8,693 nt of DNA from an uncultured Ruminococcus sp. (GCA_902767175.1 CACXGH010000133.1:1-8693), one strand, 5' to 3'; counted from the stretch's first letter, positions 1 to 6,891 are shown. Made by a program: numbers and translations. Notes: a model not told the origin generated them from the sequence alone.

Positions 1-146
1 AATGCCGTTACCTGATCTATCAGCCACCAGATACCTGCATACATAAAATAGCCGCTCAGCACATAAACCGTTTTGCTTTCTTCTCTGAACTTAGTAAGCA
101 GCACAACAGCCATAATAAACCAGAGCACCGAATATATATAACCCAT
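1..146 (-). CDS. small membrane protein of unknown function (3' end outside the window)
   Basis: Not recognised as a known family. The 48 visible residues begin MGYIYSVLWF. They show an N-terminal hydrophobic segment (about residues 2-18), a short charged stretch (KFREESK, 19-25) and a second hydrophobic segment (about 28-47), so this is probably an integral membrane protein. The ATG at 146 is chosen because an AAAGGAG ribosome site lies 7 nt upstream; the ATG 4 nt further upstream is in another frame and stops after 19 codons. It follows the membrane protein at 174-464 after 27 nt and is probably cotranscribed with it. Residues 38-44 (GIWWLID) match residues 40-46 of that neighbour (GVWLLFD) in the same place relative to the second membrane segment, suggesting tandem paralogues. 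The C-terminus lies beyond the left edge. Confidence 0.72.
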   Translation of the reverse strand, partial: MGYIYSVLWFIMAVVLLTKFREESKTVYVLSGYFMYAGIWWLIDQVTA

Positions 147-173
147 ACATTTACTCCTTTTTCCGATTTGTTT

Positions 174-464
174 TCAGCCCTTCTTTTTAGGCTTGATCTT
201 TTCCTTTATCTTATCATTTGATTCAAAGACGATCTTGAGTATAAAATATGCACCGAAAACTATAAATCCGATATAGTGGATAACCATTGTAAATGTGCTG
301 TCGGGAGATATCTGTCTGACGATATAATCAAACAAAAGCCATACGCCCTCAAACAGGAATATCAATGCTACAGGTCTGTAGAACCTGAATACCCTCATTT
401 TAGGTGTATACATCATTGTTGCCACGGCAAGACAAACCGCAGCGGATATTACTGCAAGCAGCAT
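174..464 (-). CDS. small three-TM membrane protein of unknown function
   Basis: A 96-residue protein that I cannot assign to a family. It has three hydrophobic segments at about residues 1-19, 31-49 and 58-80, and ends in a very lysine-rich tail (residues 84-96, with KPKKKG at the end). By the positive-inside rule the C-terminus should face the cytoplasm. The middle segment carries GVWLLFD (40-46), which resembles a motif in the next gene downstream. The ATG is supported by a GGAG site 9 nt upstream and by a good sigma-A promoter at 497-525. It is the first gene of a small unit with the gene at 1-146. No enzyme motif, cysteine pair or histidine cluster suggests a catalytic role. A two-protein membrane complex is possible, but that is inference. 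Confidence 0.75.
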   Translation of the reverse strand: MLLAVISAAVCLAVATMMYTPKMRVFRFYRPVALIFLFEGVWLLFDYIVRQISPDSTFTMVIHYIGFIVFGAYFILKIVFESNDKIKEKIKPKKKG

Positions 465-496
465 TTCAAAGCACTCCTCTCCTATCGTATAGAAAT

Positions 497-525
497 ATTA
501 TACTTTGGAAATTCCCAAATTGCAA
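497..525 (-). promoter_or_regulatory. sigma-A promoter for the small membrane-protein genes
   Basis: Read on the minus strand: -35 TTGCAA (520-525), 17-bp spacer, -10 TATAAT (497-502). The start site would fall near 490, about 25 nt before the ATG at 464. The spacer contains a near-perfect 16-bp palindrome (TTTGG, GAATTT, CCAAA), which is a possible operator. Confidence 0.75.
504..519. promoter_or_regulatory. palindrome inside the promoter spacer (possible operator)
   Basis: On the minus strand the spacer reads TTTGGGAATTTCCAAA. The outer TTTGG/CCAAA arms and the central AATT are symmetric, and only one symmetric pair is mismatched. A repressor bound here would cover both the -35 and -10 boxes. 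The symmetry is visible in the sequence; the regulatory role is inferred. Confidence 0.35.
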
Positions 526-596
526 GCTTTGAAAGCAAACTAACCGACTTCTTTACAATATTGTAGCTTTTAAGTTTTTACGGAACACAATTACTC

Positions 597-633
597 AATA
601 AAAATAACGGACACCAAAGATGCCCGTTATTTT
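597..633 (-). terminator. intrinsic terminator of the G5/3D gene
   Basis: The minus-strand RNA can form a long hairpin. AATAACGG (624-631) pairs with CCGTTATT (603-610). The stem continues inward through GCAUC/GGUGU, including two G-U pairs, to a 3-nt loop, and is followed by a U-rich run (about 597-604). It lies 45 nt after the stop codon of the 678-1859 gene. Flanking A/T runs on both sides could let it work in both directions. Confidence 0.85.
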
Positions 634-677
634 AAGCTTATAATAATATTCTGATATATACGGCAGGTTATATTAAA

Positions 678-1859
678 TCACCATGCTGTAGCTATATCGA
701 GCTGGTAAGGGTTATTGTAGATAAATCCGCCTGTATCGCAGACAATACCTGTACCGAGAGATGTAGGAACGAGTGAACCTCTGGGTCTGATGCTGAGGTC
801 TGCAGCTACCATAATATAGCCGCCGAGCATCTTACAGCCGTCGTCTCTTACCCAATAGGGATATTCATCTGCATCAAAGCCCATGTTTCTCATAACAGAT
901 ACAACGCCGTCCATAGGAAGGTTATAGTATGTCTCAAGACCTGAAGGACCATAATAGATACCGCTCATGTTGGTAAGATGACCTGACTCTGAGTAGTTAT
1001 ATGTATAGTCGTAAGTCTGAACTTCCTTCTCCTTTGTACCCTTAAGGATAACCTCATCAACAGCCTCTTTTGTAACAACATTGCTGACTTCCTCTGTTGA
1101 AACAAGCTCGCCGTTTACATACTTTTCCTTTGTTGTGACAGTACGCTGACCCTCAGCGCCTTCTGTCTCTACCTCTGTTTCACCCTCATAAAGGTCATCT
1201 GTATCCTTATAGATCGTATCATACTCTATAGCCGAGTACTGTGTGATAGTCTTGTACTCTACTCTCTTGATCTCGATCTCAAGACCGTCCTTAACGCTCT
1301 TGTTTATGTCCTCACTGATGATATCGTTAGATGCAAGCTCGATACCGAGGAAGTCAAGTGCGTTCTTGATCGTTCCTGCAGGAACATACTTTGTAACCTT
1401 CTCGCCTCTTACATCAACAGTGATCTCATAGCGTGAAAGCTTTATCTCTGTCTCTGAGCCTGAATTCTCAAGTGCTGCTGCAAGAGAGATGCTCTCGTTG
1501 TCGCTGAGTGTCATGCCGGCTGAAAGCATTGAATCTGCAACTGATGTCTCATTGAAGCTCGGCTCCTCTGTCTTGTCAACATCAAATGCTCTTATTACGG
1601 AAATATTAACGCCCTTCTTGTCATCATCTGTACGAACGAGCTTATCATTCTCGCCAAGTTCTATGCCTGTTCTTGAAAGGACTGACTGTGTATCGGGTGT
1701 AATTGTATTGATCTTTATTGTTTCGTTTCCGTCTGTTACTGTTACTGTCTTTGAAAGAGAGCTTACTGAAACTGCAGCGGTAAGACATACACCGCCGAGG
1801 ATCACAATAGATAAGGCTTTCTTAAAGCCTGCACTGTTTGTCTTCTTCTGATTTTTCAT
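678..1859 (-). CDS. secreted DUF348/G5/3D-domain cell-wall protein (YabE/Rpf-like)
   Basis: A 393-residue exported protein, probably a peptidoglycan-acting or peptidoglycan-binding enzyme. Layout: basic N-terminus and hydrophobic signal or anchor (13-34); a first DUF348-like domain (about 36-90); a degenerate second (about 92-143); a third (about 144-199, with YEITVDV and VPAGTIKNALDFLGI); a G5 domain (about 200-277, ending EVILKGTKE); and a C-terminal 3D-type domain (about 297-393). The last carries VAADLSIRPRGS, VCDTGG and QLDIATAW, giving candidate Asp residues D354, D375 and D388. 3D domains resemble the MltA lytic transglycosylase fold, so glycan cleavage is plausible but unproven. The start is fixed by AAGGAG 9 nt upstream of ATG. 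The gene has its own consensus promoter and terminator, so it is a single-gene unit. The protein ends right after the third Asp motif and has two 3D-domain cysteines (C342, C374). Confidence 0.85.
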   Translation of the reverse strand: MKNQKKTNSAGFKKALSIVILGGVCLTAAVSVSSLSKTVTVTDGNETIKINTITPDTQSVLSRTGIELGENDKLVRTDDDKKGVNISVIRAFDVDKTEEPSFNETSVADSMLSAGMTLSDNESISLAAALENSGSETEIKLSRYEITVDVRGEKVTKYVPAGTIKNALDFLGIELASNDIISEDINKSVKDGLEIEIKRVEYKTITQYSAIEYDTIYKDTDDLYEGETEVETEGAEGQRTVTTKEKYVNGELVSTEEVSNVVTKEAVDEVILKGTKEKEVQTYDYTYNYSESGHLTNMSGIYYGPSGLETYYNLPMDGVVSVMRNMGFDADEYPYWVRDDGCKMLGGYIMVAADLSIRPRGSLVPTSLGTGIVCDTGGFIYNNPYQLDIATAW

Positions 1860-1880
1860 GATTATTATCTCCTTAAATTG

Positions 1881-1919
1881 CCTGCTGTTAAAGATTTGTA
1901 ATAATTGGTTTTCAGCAGG
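1881..1919 (-). promoter_or_regulatory. hairpin in the 5' leader of the G5/3D gene
   Basis: CCTGCTG (1913-1919 on the minus strand) and CAGCAGG (1881-1887) are perfect 7-bp arms around an AT-rich 25-nt loop. The hairpin sits between the predicted transcript start (near 1934) and the AAGGAG site (1869-1874), ending 6 nt before it. It could affect mRNA stability or translation. I do not recognise it as a known riboswitch; the leader is only about 75 nt. Confidence 0.4.
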
Positions 1920-1936
1920 TGTTTTTCAGTTGATGA

Positions 1937-2104
1937 TGCAATTATAAACCATTCCTTCGTTATTGTCAAAAAAAAATTCCATTTAATTTTGTGCAATTTT
2001 AACAACCACCTTCCAAAATACGACACCCATAGTGCAATTTAGTTGCTCTTTTGCGCTTGATTTTTTCCTTTTCCGACTTTTTCCGCATTTTTTTATGTGC
2101 AATT
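1937..2104. repeat. four copies of TGCAATT around and upstream of the G5/3D promoter
   Basis: TGCAATT (plus strand) occurs at 1937-1943, 1992-1998, 2033-2039 and 2098-2104. The last three are extended to GTGCAATT; the first overlaps the -10 box. All copies have the same orientation, with spacings of 55, 41 and 65 bp, which is close to whole helical turns. They may be binding sites for a regulator. This is a pattern seen by eye in AT-rich DNA. Confidence 0.35.
1941..1969 (-). promoter_or_regulatory. perfect-consensus sigma-A promoter of the G5/3D gene
   Basis: On the minus strand: TTGACA (1964-1969), exactly 17 bp, TATAAT (1941-1946). Both hexamers match consensus at every position. A T-rich stretch directly upstream (1970-1978) could act as an UP-like element. 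The predicted start near 1934 gives a 75-nt leader. Confidence 0.88.
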
Positions 2105-2392
2105 CGCAAAAACATGATTACAAACTTGTTACAAATAAAAAATTTTTTGAAGATATTTCATTTTACTTCACTTTTCAATGTAAAAACAATCAGAATTTCC
2201 GCTTTACATCGGCATTTCACGAATCTGTCTCGGAGTGAAAATTACACTCTGAAAAACAGTCATTTCTGCCTGATTTCTTGAATGTCAATCACATTTTTGC
2301 TTGGTTTACGACATTATTTTTCACATAATTTTGAACAACTCCCTTGTTTACTGTGTTTTCGGGGCATGATTATACAATTTGTAAAACAAAAT
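2105..2392. other. AT-rich intergenic stretch without a recognisable gene
   Basis: This is the rest of the 610-bp gap between the aminotransferase and the G5/3D gene. It is very AT-rich and no open frame has both a ribosome site and a protein-like composition. A short GAGTG/CACTC hairpin lies at 2233-2249. The 12-mer AAACAGTCATTT at 2254-2265 recurs at 2431-2442, just beside the operon terminator. A lone TATAAT (2369-2374, minus) has no convincing -35 box. I see no tRNA, known ncRNA or mobile element here. Confidence 0.5.
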
Positions 2393-2430
2393 AAAAAAAG
2401 CCCCCGAAGAAATATTATTTTCCTTCGGGG
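2393..2430 (-). terminator. intrinsic terminator of the M16-lgt-folD-degT operon
   Basis: On the minus strand CCCCGAAG (2423-2430) pairs with CTTCGGGG (2402-2409) around an AT-rich 13-nt loop. A GC pair-rich base is followed by seven consecutive T (2393-2399). It lies 40 nt past the stop codon of the aminotransferase gene and closes the five-gene unit. Confidence 0.93.
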
Positions 2431-2470
2431 AAACAGTCATTTGTTACAACCTTGATATTATTTTGTCCTC

Positions 2471-3679
2471 TTATGAATCCTCAAGAGCCTTTTTATAGCA
2501 CGCAACGACATACTGTGCTTCTTCGTCAGTCATTTTAGAGTACAGCGGAAGCGTAATTTCGTTTTTATACATATCATAGGCATTAGGGAATTCATTGATA
2601 TCATATCCGAGGTGCTTATATGCCGTAAGCATTGGCAAGGGCTTATAATGTACGTTTGCCGAAACACCCATTTCAGCGAGCCTGTTTATTACCTCGTTTC
2701 TGTAATCCTCCTCCTGCCACATAAGCTTTGTAAGATAAAGATGTCCGCTGGAGTAGAACTTTTCCTTATCCGAGTAATGCTGCAGTACGGAAACTCCGCA
2801 GTCGTTCAGCTCTCTGTTGTAATACTCAATAAGCTTCCTTCTTCTTTTCAGCATCGCAGGAAATCTTTTCAGCTGTGCAAGACCGATAGATGCCGTAATG
2901 TCCGTCATATTGCATTTGAAGTACGGTCCGGCTATATCATATTCCCACGAGCCAAGCTGAGTTTTTGATAATGCGTCCTTCGTCTGTCCATGCAGAGTCA
3001 GCAGCATAAATCTTCTGTACAGCTCATCACTGTCGAGGTCGGGGTGCTTTCTCCATGTAACGGCTCCGCCCTCTCCTGTTGTCAGGTTTTTAACCGCATG
3101 GAACGAAAACGCAGTGAAATCCGCCATAGCTCCGCTTTTGAGGAAATTTCTCTTTGCTCCGAACGAATGTGCGGCATCGGCAAGTACCACTGCCCTGCCG
3201 AATATTTCCTGTATCGGTGTATTCGGTGTAAAGAGTGACTTTTTTGAATTAACTGCCTCAAACACCCTGTCATAGTCACACGGCACACCGCCGACATCTA
3301 CGGGTATAACCGCCTTTGTATTGCTGTTTATAAGATAAGGCAGTCTGTCATAGTCTATCTGTATCGTATTTGGAGCACAGTCTATCATAACAGGTCTTGC
3401 CCCTACATGAAAAACAACACTTGCCGTTGCCGTATATGTATAGGCAGGAACTATGACCTCATCTCCTCTCTTTACTCCGAGCATTCTCAGCGTCATTTCA
3501 AGGGCAGATGTACAGGAATCAAGGCAGACCGTTCTGTCACTCATACAATAAGATGTGATCTGATTCTCAAATTTCTTTGTCTTTGGTCCTGTGGTTATCC
3601 AGCCGCTTTTCAGCGTATCCGCTACCTCGTTTATCTCGTCCTCTCCGATATCCGGCGGTGAAAACGGTATTTTCATCAT
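2471..3679 (-). CDS. DegT/DnrJ/EryC1/StrS-family PLP aminotransferase
   Basis: A 402-residue fold-type I aminotransferase of the sugar-nucleotide family. Its likely reaction is transfer of an amino group, usually from glutamate, to a keto group on a nucleotide-activated sugar in the cytoplasm. The family start IPFSPPDIGEDEI is followed by the SGWITTGPKTKKFE region (25-38). The PLP-ring aspartate is in LADAAHSFGA (D168). The Schiff-base lysine is in FSFHAVKNLTTGEGG (K197). The late family motifs VHYKPLP (343-349) and LPLYSKMTDEE (377-387) are present, so it looks complete and active. Residues about 142-160 form an insertion before the Asp motif compared with shorter family members. AGGAGG lies 7 nt before the first ATG; the second ATG directly follows. 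It is the last gene of the operon, 41 nt after folD. No dehydratase, epimerase or glycosyltransferase gene is nearby to name the sugar. Confidence 0.9.
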   Translation of the reverse strand: MMKIPFSPPDIGEDEINEVADTLKSGWITTGPKTKKFENQITSYCMSDRTVCLDSCTSALEMTLRMLGVKRGDEVIVPAYTYTATASVVFHVGARPVMIDCAPNTIQIDYDRLPYLINSNTKAVIPVDVGGVPCDYDRVFEAVNSKKSLFTPNTPIQEIFGRAVVLADAAHSFGAKRNFLKSGAMADFTAFSFHAVKNLTTGEGGAVTWRKHPDLDSDELYRRFMLLTLHGQTKDALSKTQLGSWEYDIAGPYFKCNMTDITASIGLAQLKRFPAMLKRRRKLIEYYNRELNDCGVSVLQHYSDKEKFYSSGHLYLTKLMWQEEDYRNEVINRLAEMGVSANVHYKPLPMLTAYKHLGYDINEFPNAYDMYKNEITLPLYSKMTDEEAQYVVACYKKALEDS

Positions 3680-3720
3680 ATTGTTCCCTCCTGTACTGTT
3701 ATCCTGTTCATTCTTATATA

Positions 3721-4572
3721 TTAAAGACCATTCTGTATCTTTGCAGCCATAAGTGTATTTTTCATAAGCATGGCTATTGTCATGGGACCTACTCCTCCCG
3801 GAACAGGCGTAATATATGAAGCCTTAGGCTCGACCTCGTCAAAATCAACGTCTCCGCAGAGCTTGCCGTTTTCGTCACGGTTTATTCCTACATCAAGAAC
3901 AACGGCACCCTCCTTGACCATATCAGCCTTTACGAATTTAGCCTTACCTACCGCTGCTACAAGAATATCCGCATTGCTGCATATCTCTTTAAGGTTCTTT
4001 GTTCTGCTGTGGCAGATAGTTACTGTTCCGTTCTCATGCAGAAGAAGCATTGCCATAGGCTTTCCTACAATATTGCTTCTGCCTATTACGACACAGCTCT
4101 TGCCTGCCGCATCTATGCCTGCATGATGCATAAGCTCCATTACTCCTGCAGGAGTGCAGGGAAGGAAATGATAATCGCCTATCATTATCCTGCCGACATT
4201 TGACGGATGAAATGCATCTACATCCTTTAAAGGTGATATTGCATTTATAACTGCCTTTTCGTCAAGGTGACGGGGGAGAGGAAGCTGACAGAGTATACCG
4301 TTTATGTCGGCTCTGCCGTTAAGCTCCTCAATAAGCTTCAGAAGCTCCTCCTGTGTCGTTTCAGCAGGAAGTGCATACTCCTCCGATACAAATCCGACCT
4401 CAGCACACGCTTTCTTCTTATTGTTAACATATACTCTCGATGCAGGATCGTCTCCTACAATAATTACTGCAAGTCCGGGTGTAACTCCCTTAGCCTTAAG
4501 GCTCTCGCATTCCTCTCTGACCTGCTCTCTTACCTTTGCGGATACTTCCTTTCCGCTTATGATTGCTGCCAT
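3721..4572 (-). CDS. folD: bifunctional methylenetetrahydrofolate dehydrogenase / methenyltetrahydrofolate cyclohydrolase
   Basis: A 283-residue cytoplasmic enzyme that interconverts 5,10-methylene-THF, 5,10-methenyl-THF and 10-formyl-THF, normally with NADP, and so supplies one-carbon units for purines and formyl-methionine. Visible motifs: SRVYVNNKKKA with the Y48/K52 active-site pair; ILCQLPLP (Q96); KDVDAFHPSNVG (D119); the dinucleotide loop GRSNIVGKP (164-172); and the C-terminal signature PVPGGVGPMTIAML (257-270). Length is typical. The frame is open upstream to 4674, but the start is set at 4572 because MAAIISGKEV is the usual FolD N-terminus and GAGGAG lies 8 nt before this ATG. The longer form would add a basic, non-conserved leader and overlap lgt. 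The gap to lgt is 53 nt. Confidence 0.96.
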   Translation of the reverse strand: MAAIISGKEVSAKVREQVREECESLKAKGVTPGLAVIIVGDDPASRVYVNNKKKACAEVGFVSEEYALPAETTQEELLKLIEELNGRADINGILCQLPLPRHLDEKAVINAISPLKDVDAFHPSNVGRIMIGDYHFLPCTPAGVMELMHHAGIDAAGKSCVVIGRSNIVGKPMAMLLLHENGTVTICHSRTKNLKEICSNADILVAAVGKAKFVKADMVKEGAVVLDVGINRDENGKLCGDVDFDEVEPKASYITPVPGGVGPMTIAMLMKNTLMAAKIQNGL

Positions 4573-4625
4573 TTTCCGCACTCCTCTTCTATTTTTTCCG
4601 GCAGTTCTTTCTGCCGTTTTACTGC

Positions 4626-5603
4626 TTATTCTTTCTTCTGCTCCTGTACCGGAGTTTCTTCCTCCGCAGAACATAGCCCGGATTTTTCCTCTGACCCTTG
4701 GCTTTCTCCTGTTTCCTGTACGGTTTCCTCCGTCTGAGAGATATTTTTTTCCACAGACTTTTCCTCATCTGCGGAAACCGCAGCGCTGCCGCCGTCTGCC
4801 GCTGCATTTACTGCCTTATAGGTGCGCTTTCTGAAAACTATCAGCAGAACAATGCCTGCCGTCATAGTAAGTGCTGCAAGGATCTGAGACACCCTCAGTC
4901 CGAAAAGCGGCGTATATAAGCTGTCTGTGCGAAGTCCCTCTACTATCATTCTTTCAGCTCCGTACCATACAAGGTACATAAGGAATATCTGTCCGTCATA
5001 CTTTCTGAACTTACGGCTGAAAAACCACAGCAGGAAAAATCCCAGCAGACACCATAACGATTCATACAGAAAGCACGGGTGTACTCCTATGCCGTCTGTA
5101 TTTTCGCTTGCCATTCTCCACGGAAGGTCTGTAGGTGTGCCGAAAGCCTCCTGATTGAAGAAATTGCCCCAGCGCCCGAGACCCTGTCCGATAAGAAATC
5201 CCATGACACCTATATCCAGCATTGCAGGTATCGGAACCTTCTTAAGCTTTGCAGCAACGCAGGCGGATAACAGTCCGCCTATAACACCGCCGTAAATGGC
5301 AAGCCCTCCGTTGTGTATTGCAAAAAGCTCATTCAGATGCTGAGAGTAATAGTCCCACTTGAATGCTACATAATAGAGTCTTGCTCCTATTATTCCGAAA
5401 ATAAGCCCTGTTATTACGCAGTCAATGAAGCTGTCTCTGTTTATACCGAATTTTTTCAGGCTTTTCAGCGCAAATATCAGAGCAAGCATAAAGCCTATGC
5501 CTATGATTATTCCATACCAATATACCTTGAAGCTGCCTACGGTAAAAGCAACAGGATTTACCTCAAGTTCTATTCCAAGCCCGGGAAAGCTTACATTATA
5601 CAT
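4626..5603 (-). CDS. lgt: prolipoprotein diacylglyceryl transferase with an acidic C-terminal tail
   Basis: A 325-residue polytopic membrane enzyme. It moves diacylglycerol from phosphatidylglycerol to the lipobox cysteine of prelipoproteins, the first step of lipoprotein maturation. About seven membrane segments are visible. Key motifs: WYGIIIGIG (29-37), IGARLYY (72-78), HNGGLAIYGG (97-106), the Lgt signature GRWGNFFNQEAFG (143-155, with R144 and E152), HPCFLYES (175-182) and ERMIVEGLRTDS (217-228). The catalytic core ends near residue 260. Residues about 265-325 are an extra low-complexity tail rich in Glu, Gln and Ser, predicted cytoplasmic and unusual for Lgt. The ATG overlaps the end of the ymfH-like gene by 8 nt, and its GGAGG site lies inside that gene, indicating translational coupling. 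Confidence 0.96.
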   Translation of the reverse strand: MYNVSFPGLGIELEVNPVAFTVGSFKVYWYGIIIGIGFMLALIFALKSLKKFGINRDSFIDCVITGLIFGIIGARLYYVAFKWDYYSQHLNELFAIHNGGLAIYGGVIGGLLSACVAAKLKKVPIPAMLDIGVMGFLIGQGLGRWGNFFNQEAFGTPTDLPWRMASENTDGIGVHPCFLYESLWCLLGFFLLWFFSRKFRKYDGQIFLMYLVWYGAERMIVEGLRTDSLYTPLFGLRVSQILAALTMTAGIVLLIVFRKRTYKAVNAAADGGSAAVSADEEKSVEKNISQTEETVQETGESQGSEEKSGLCSAEEETPVQEQKKE

Positions 5604-6891
5604 CCTTGTCCTCCGCAGCGCTGTCTATTCCTTTTATTACAGACAGACAGGAATTGTCTGCGTCAAGCTGTTCCTTAAGTCTTTCGTTTACATCGTCTGC
5701 CGTAATTTCGGAAATAAGCTTTGACGCCTCAAATACGTCTCTGCCCGTAAATTCCGAATACAGCAGGTCTGTCGCTATAGCCGAAGGACTGTCCCAGCTC
5801 CTTACGATCCTTCCATAGGTGCAGTTTCTTGCATTCTCAAAGTCCTCTTTTGAGATACCTTTTTCATGAAGTTCTCTTACTGCCTTCCTTATTATCTCTG
5901 CTGCAAGCTCAGGGTCACGGGATTCACCGCTGAAGCTTATAAAACGGTATCCGCTGCCGTCCATATATTCGCTCGCAAAGCTGGAATTGATAAGCTTTTT
6001 ATCCAGAAGTTCACGGTAAAGCTCTGAACCTTCTCCCGCAAAAGCCTCAAGTATAATACTCGTACATATAGACTCCTTAGTCGTCACAGGCTCATCTTTG
6101 CCGGCCTCCTTGAAGCCGAGCGAAAACAGCGGTACCGCAACGGGAAGGATCTGCTCTATATAAGTTTTGCCCACTTCATAAGGTTCTTCGGGGAATATAC
6201 TCTCTGTAATAACGGGGTCATTTTCCTTAAGCTTGCTGTCTGCCACCTGAGCTACCTGCCCCGGGTCTGCATTTCCTGCAATGCACAAAACCATATTATT
6301 AAGGTTATAGTAGCTGTTATAACAGTCATAGAGTATTTCAGGCGTTATTTCAGCAATAGTCTCTACAGTTCCTGCAATATCCTTGTTTATCGGGTGGAAC
6401 TGATACATACCCTGAAAGAGATTCATATTTGATCTCCATTCGGGACTGTCGTCATACATTTTTATCTCCTGTCCTATTATCCCCTGCTCCTTTGCAACTG
6501 TTTCAGGCGTAAAATATGGCGACCGGATAAGGTCAAAGAGTATGCCGAGAGATTCTTCAAATCTTTCGGTACATGAGAAAAGGTAGCAGGTCACATCGAA
6601 TGATGTGTATGCATTGGCTGATGCACCTGTCTTTGCATACTGCTTGAATGCGTCTCCCTCCTCACTCTCAAAGAGCTTATGCTCGAGGTAGTGAGCCGTT
6701 CCGTCCGGTACCGTTATTTTTCTGCCGTTATTTATAAATGTAGAGTTTATCGAACCGAAATGCGTACCGATTACCGCATAGGTTGACCCGAATCCCTCCT
6801 TCGGGCATACAAGAATTCTGAGTCCTGAAGGATGCTTTGCAGAATAGTAGCTTTCGCCGAGACGCTCGTTTGTGAATTTCGTAAATTCCAT
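5596..6891 (-). CDS. ymfH: M16 zinc metallopeptidase family protein, YmfH type (zinc-ligand partner)
   Basis: A 431-residue M16B-type protein (also written YfmH). It carries the inverted zinc motif HYLEH (H67, E70, H71) in DGTAHYLEHKLFE. The likely third zinc ligand is E142 in EQGIIGQEI. The second half is a non-catalytic M16 domain that lacks the usual Arg/Tyr pair (LLDKKLINSS instead). In B. subtilis the YmfF/YmfH family is associated with 5-aminopentanol modification of EF-P; whether that holds here is not shown. The start at 6891 is chosen because AGGG lies 8 nt upstream and MEFTKFTNERLGE is a natural beginning. A TTG at 6924 is in frame but would overlap the preceding gene and has no clear ribosome site. 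It begins 19 nt after its partner gene and overlaps lgt by 8 nt. Confidence 0.9.
   Translation of the reverse strand: MEFTKFTNERLGESYYSAKHPSGLRILVCPKEGFGSTYAVIGTHFGSINSTFINNGRKITVPDGTAHYLEHKLFESEEGDAFKQYAKTGASANAYTSFDVTCYLFSCTERFEESLGILFDLIRSPYFTPETVAKEQGIIGQEIKMYDDSPEWRSNMNLFQGMYQFHPINKDIAGTVETIAEITPEILYDCYNSYYNLNNMVLCIAGNADPGQVAQVADSKLKENDPVITESIFPEEPYEVGKTYIEQILPVAVPLFSLGFKEAGKDEPVTTKESICTSIILEAFAGEGSELYRELLDKKLINSSFASEYMDGSGYRFISFSGESRDPELAAEIIRKAVRELHEKGISKEDFENARNCTYGRIVRSWDSPSAIATDLLYSEFTGRDVFEASKLISEITADDVNERLKEQLDADNSCLSVIKGIDSAAEDKDV

Noticed and set aside
1860..1934. c-di-AMP (ydaO-type) riboswitch ahead of the wall-protein gene
   Set aside because: This riboswitch often precedes such genes, but the leader here is only about 75 nt, has one simple hairpin, and lacks room for the fold.
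2032..2281. Plus-strand open frames in the AT-rich gap (68 and 76 codons)
   Set aside because: They are Phe/Ser/Lys-rich as any AT-rich sequence would be, begin at GTG or alternative codons without a ribosome site, and overlap each other.
2369..2397. Promoter on the minus strand just after the operon terminator
   Set aside because: There is a TATAAT, but the -35 position falls in the terminator T run without a TTGACA-like box, and no gene needs it since the G5/3D gene has a perfect promoter nearer.
4573..4674. N-terminal extension of FolD to 4674
   Set aside because: It would add 34 basic, non-conserved residues and overlap lgt. The ATG at 4572 has a proper GAGGAG site and the usual FolD N-terminus.
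4267..4834. Long plus-strand open frames opposite folD and lgt
   Set aside because: They are antisense to two genes with full family motifs, have no ribosome site, and are Cys/Ser/Leu-rich in the way expected from reverse-complemented coding DNA.
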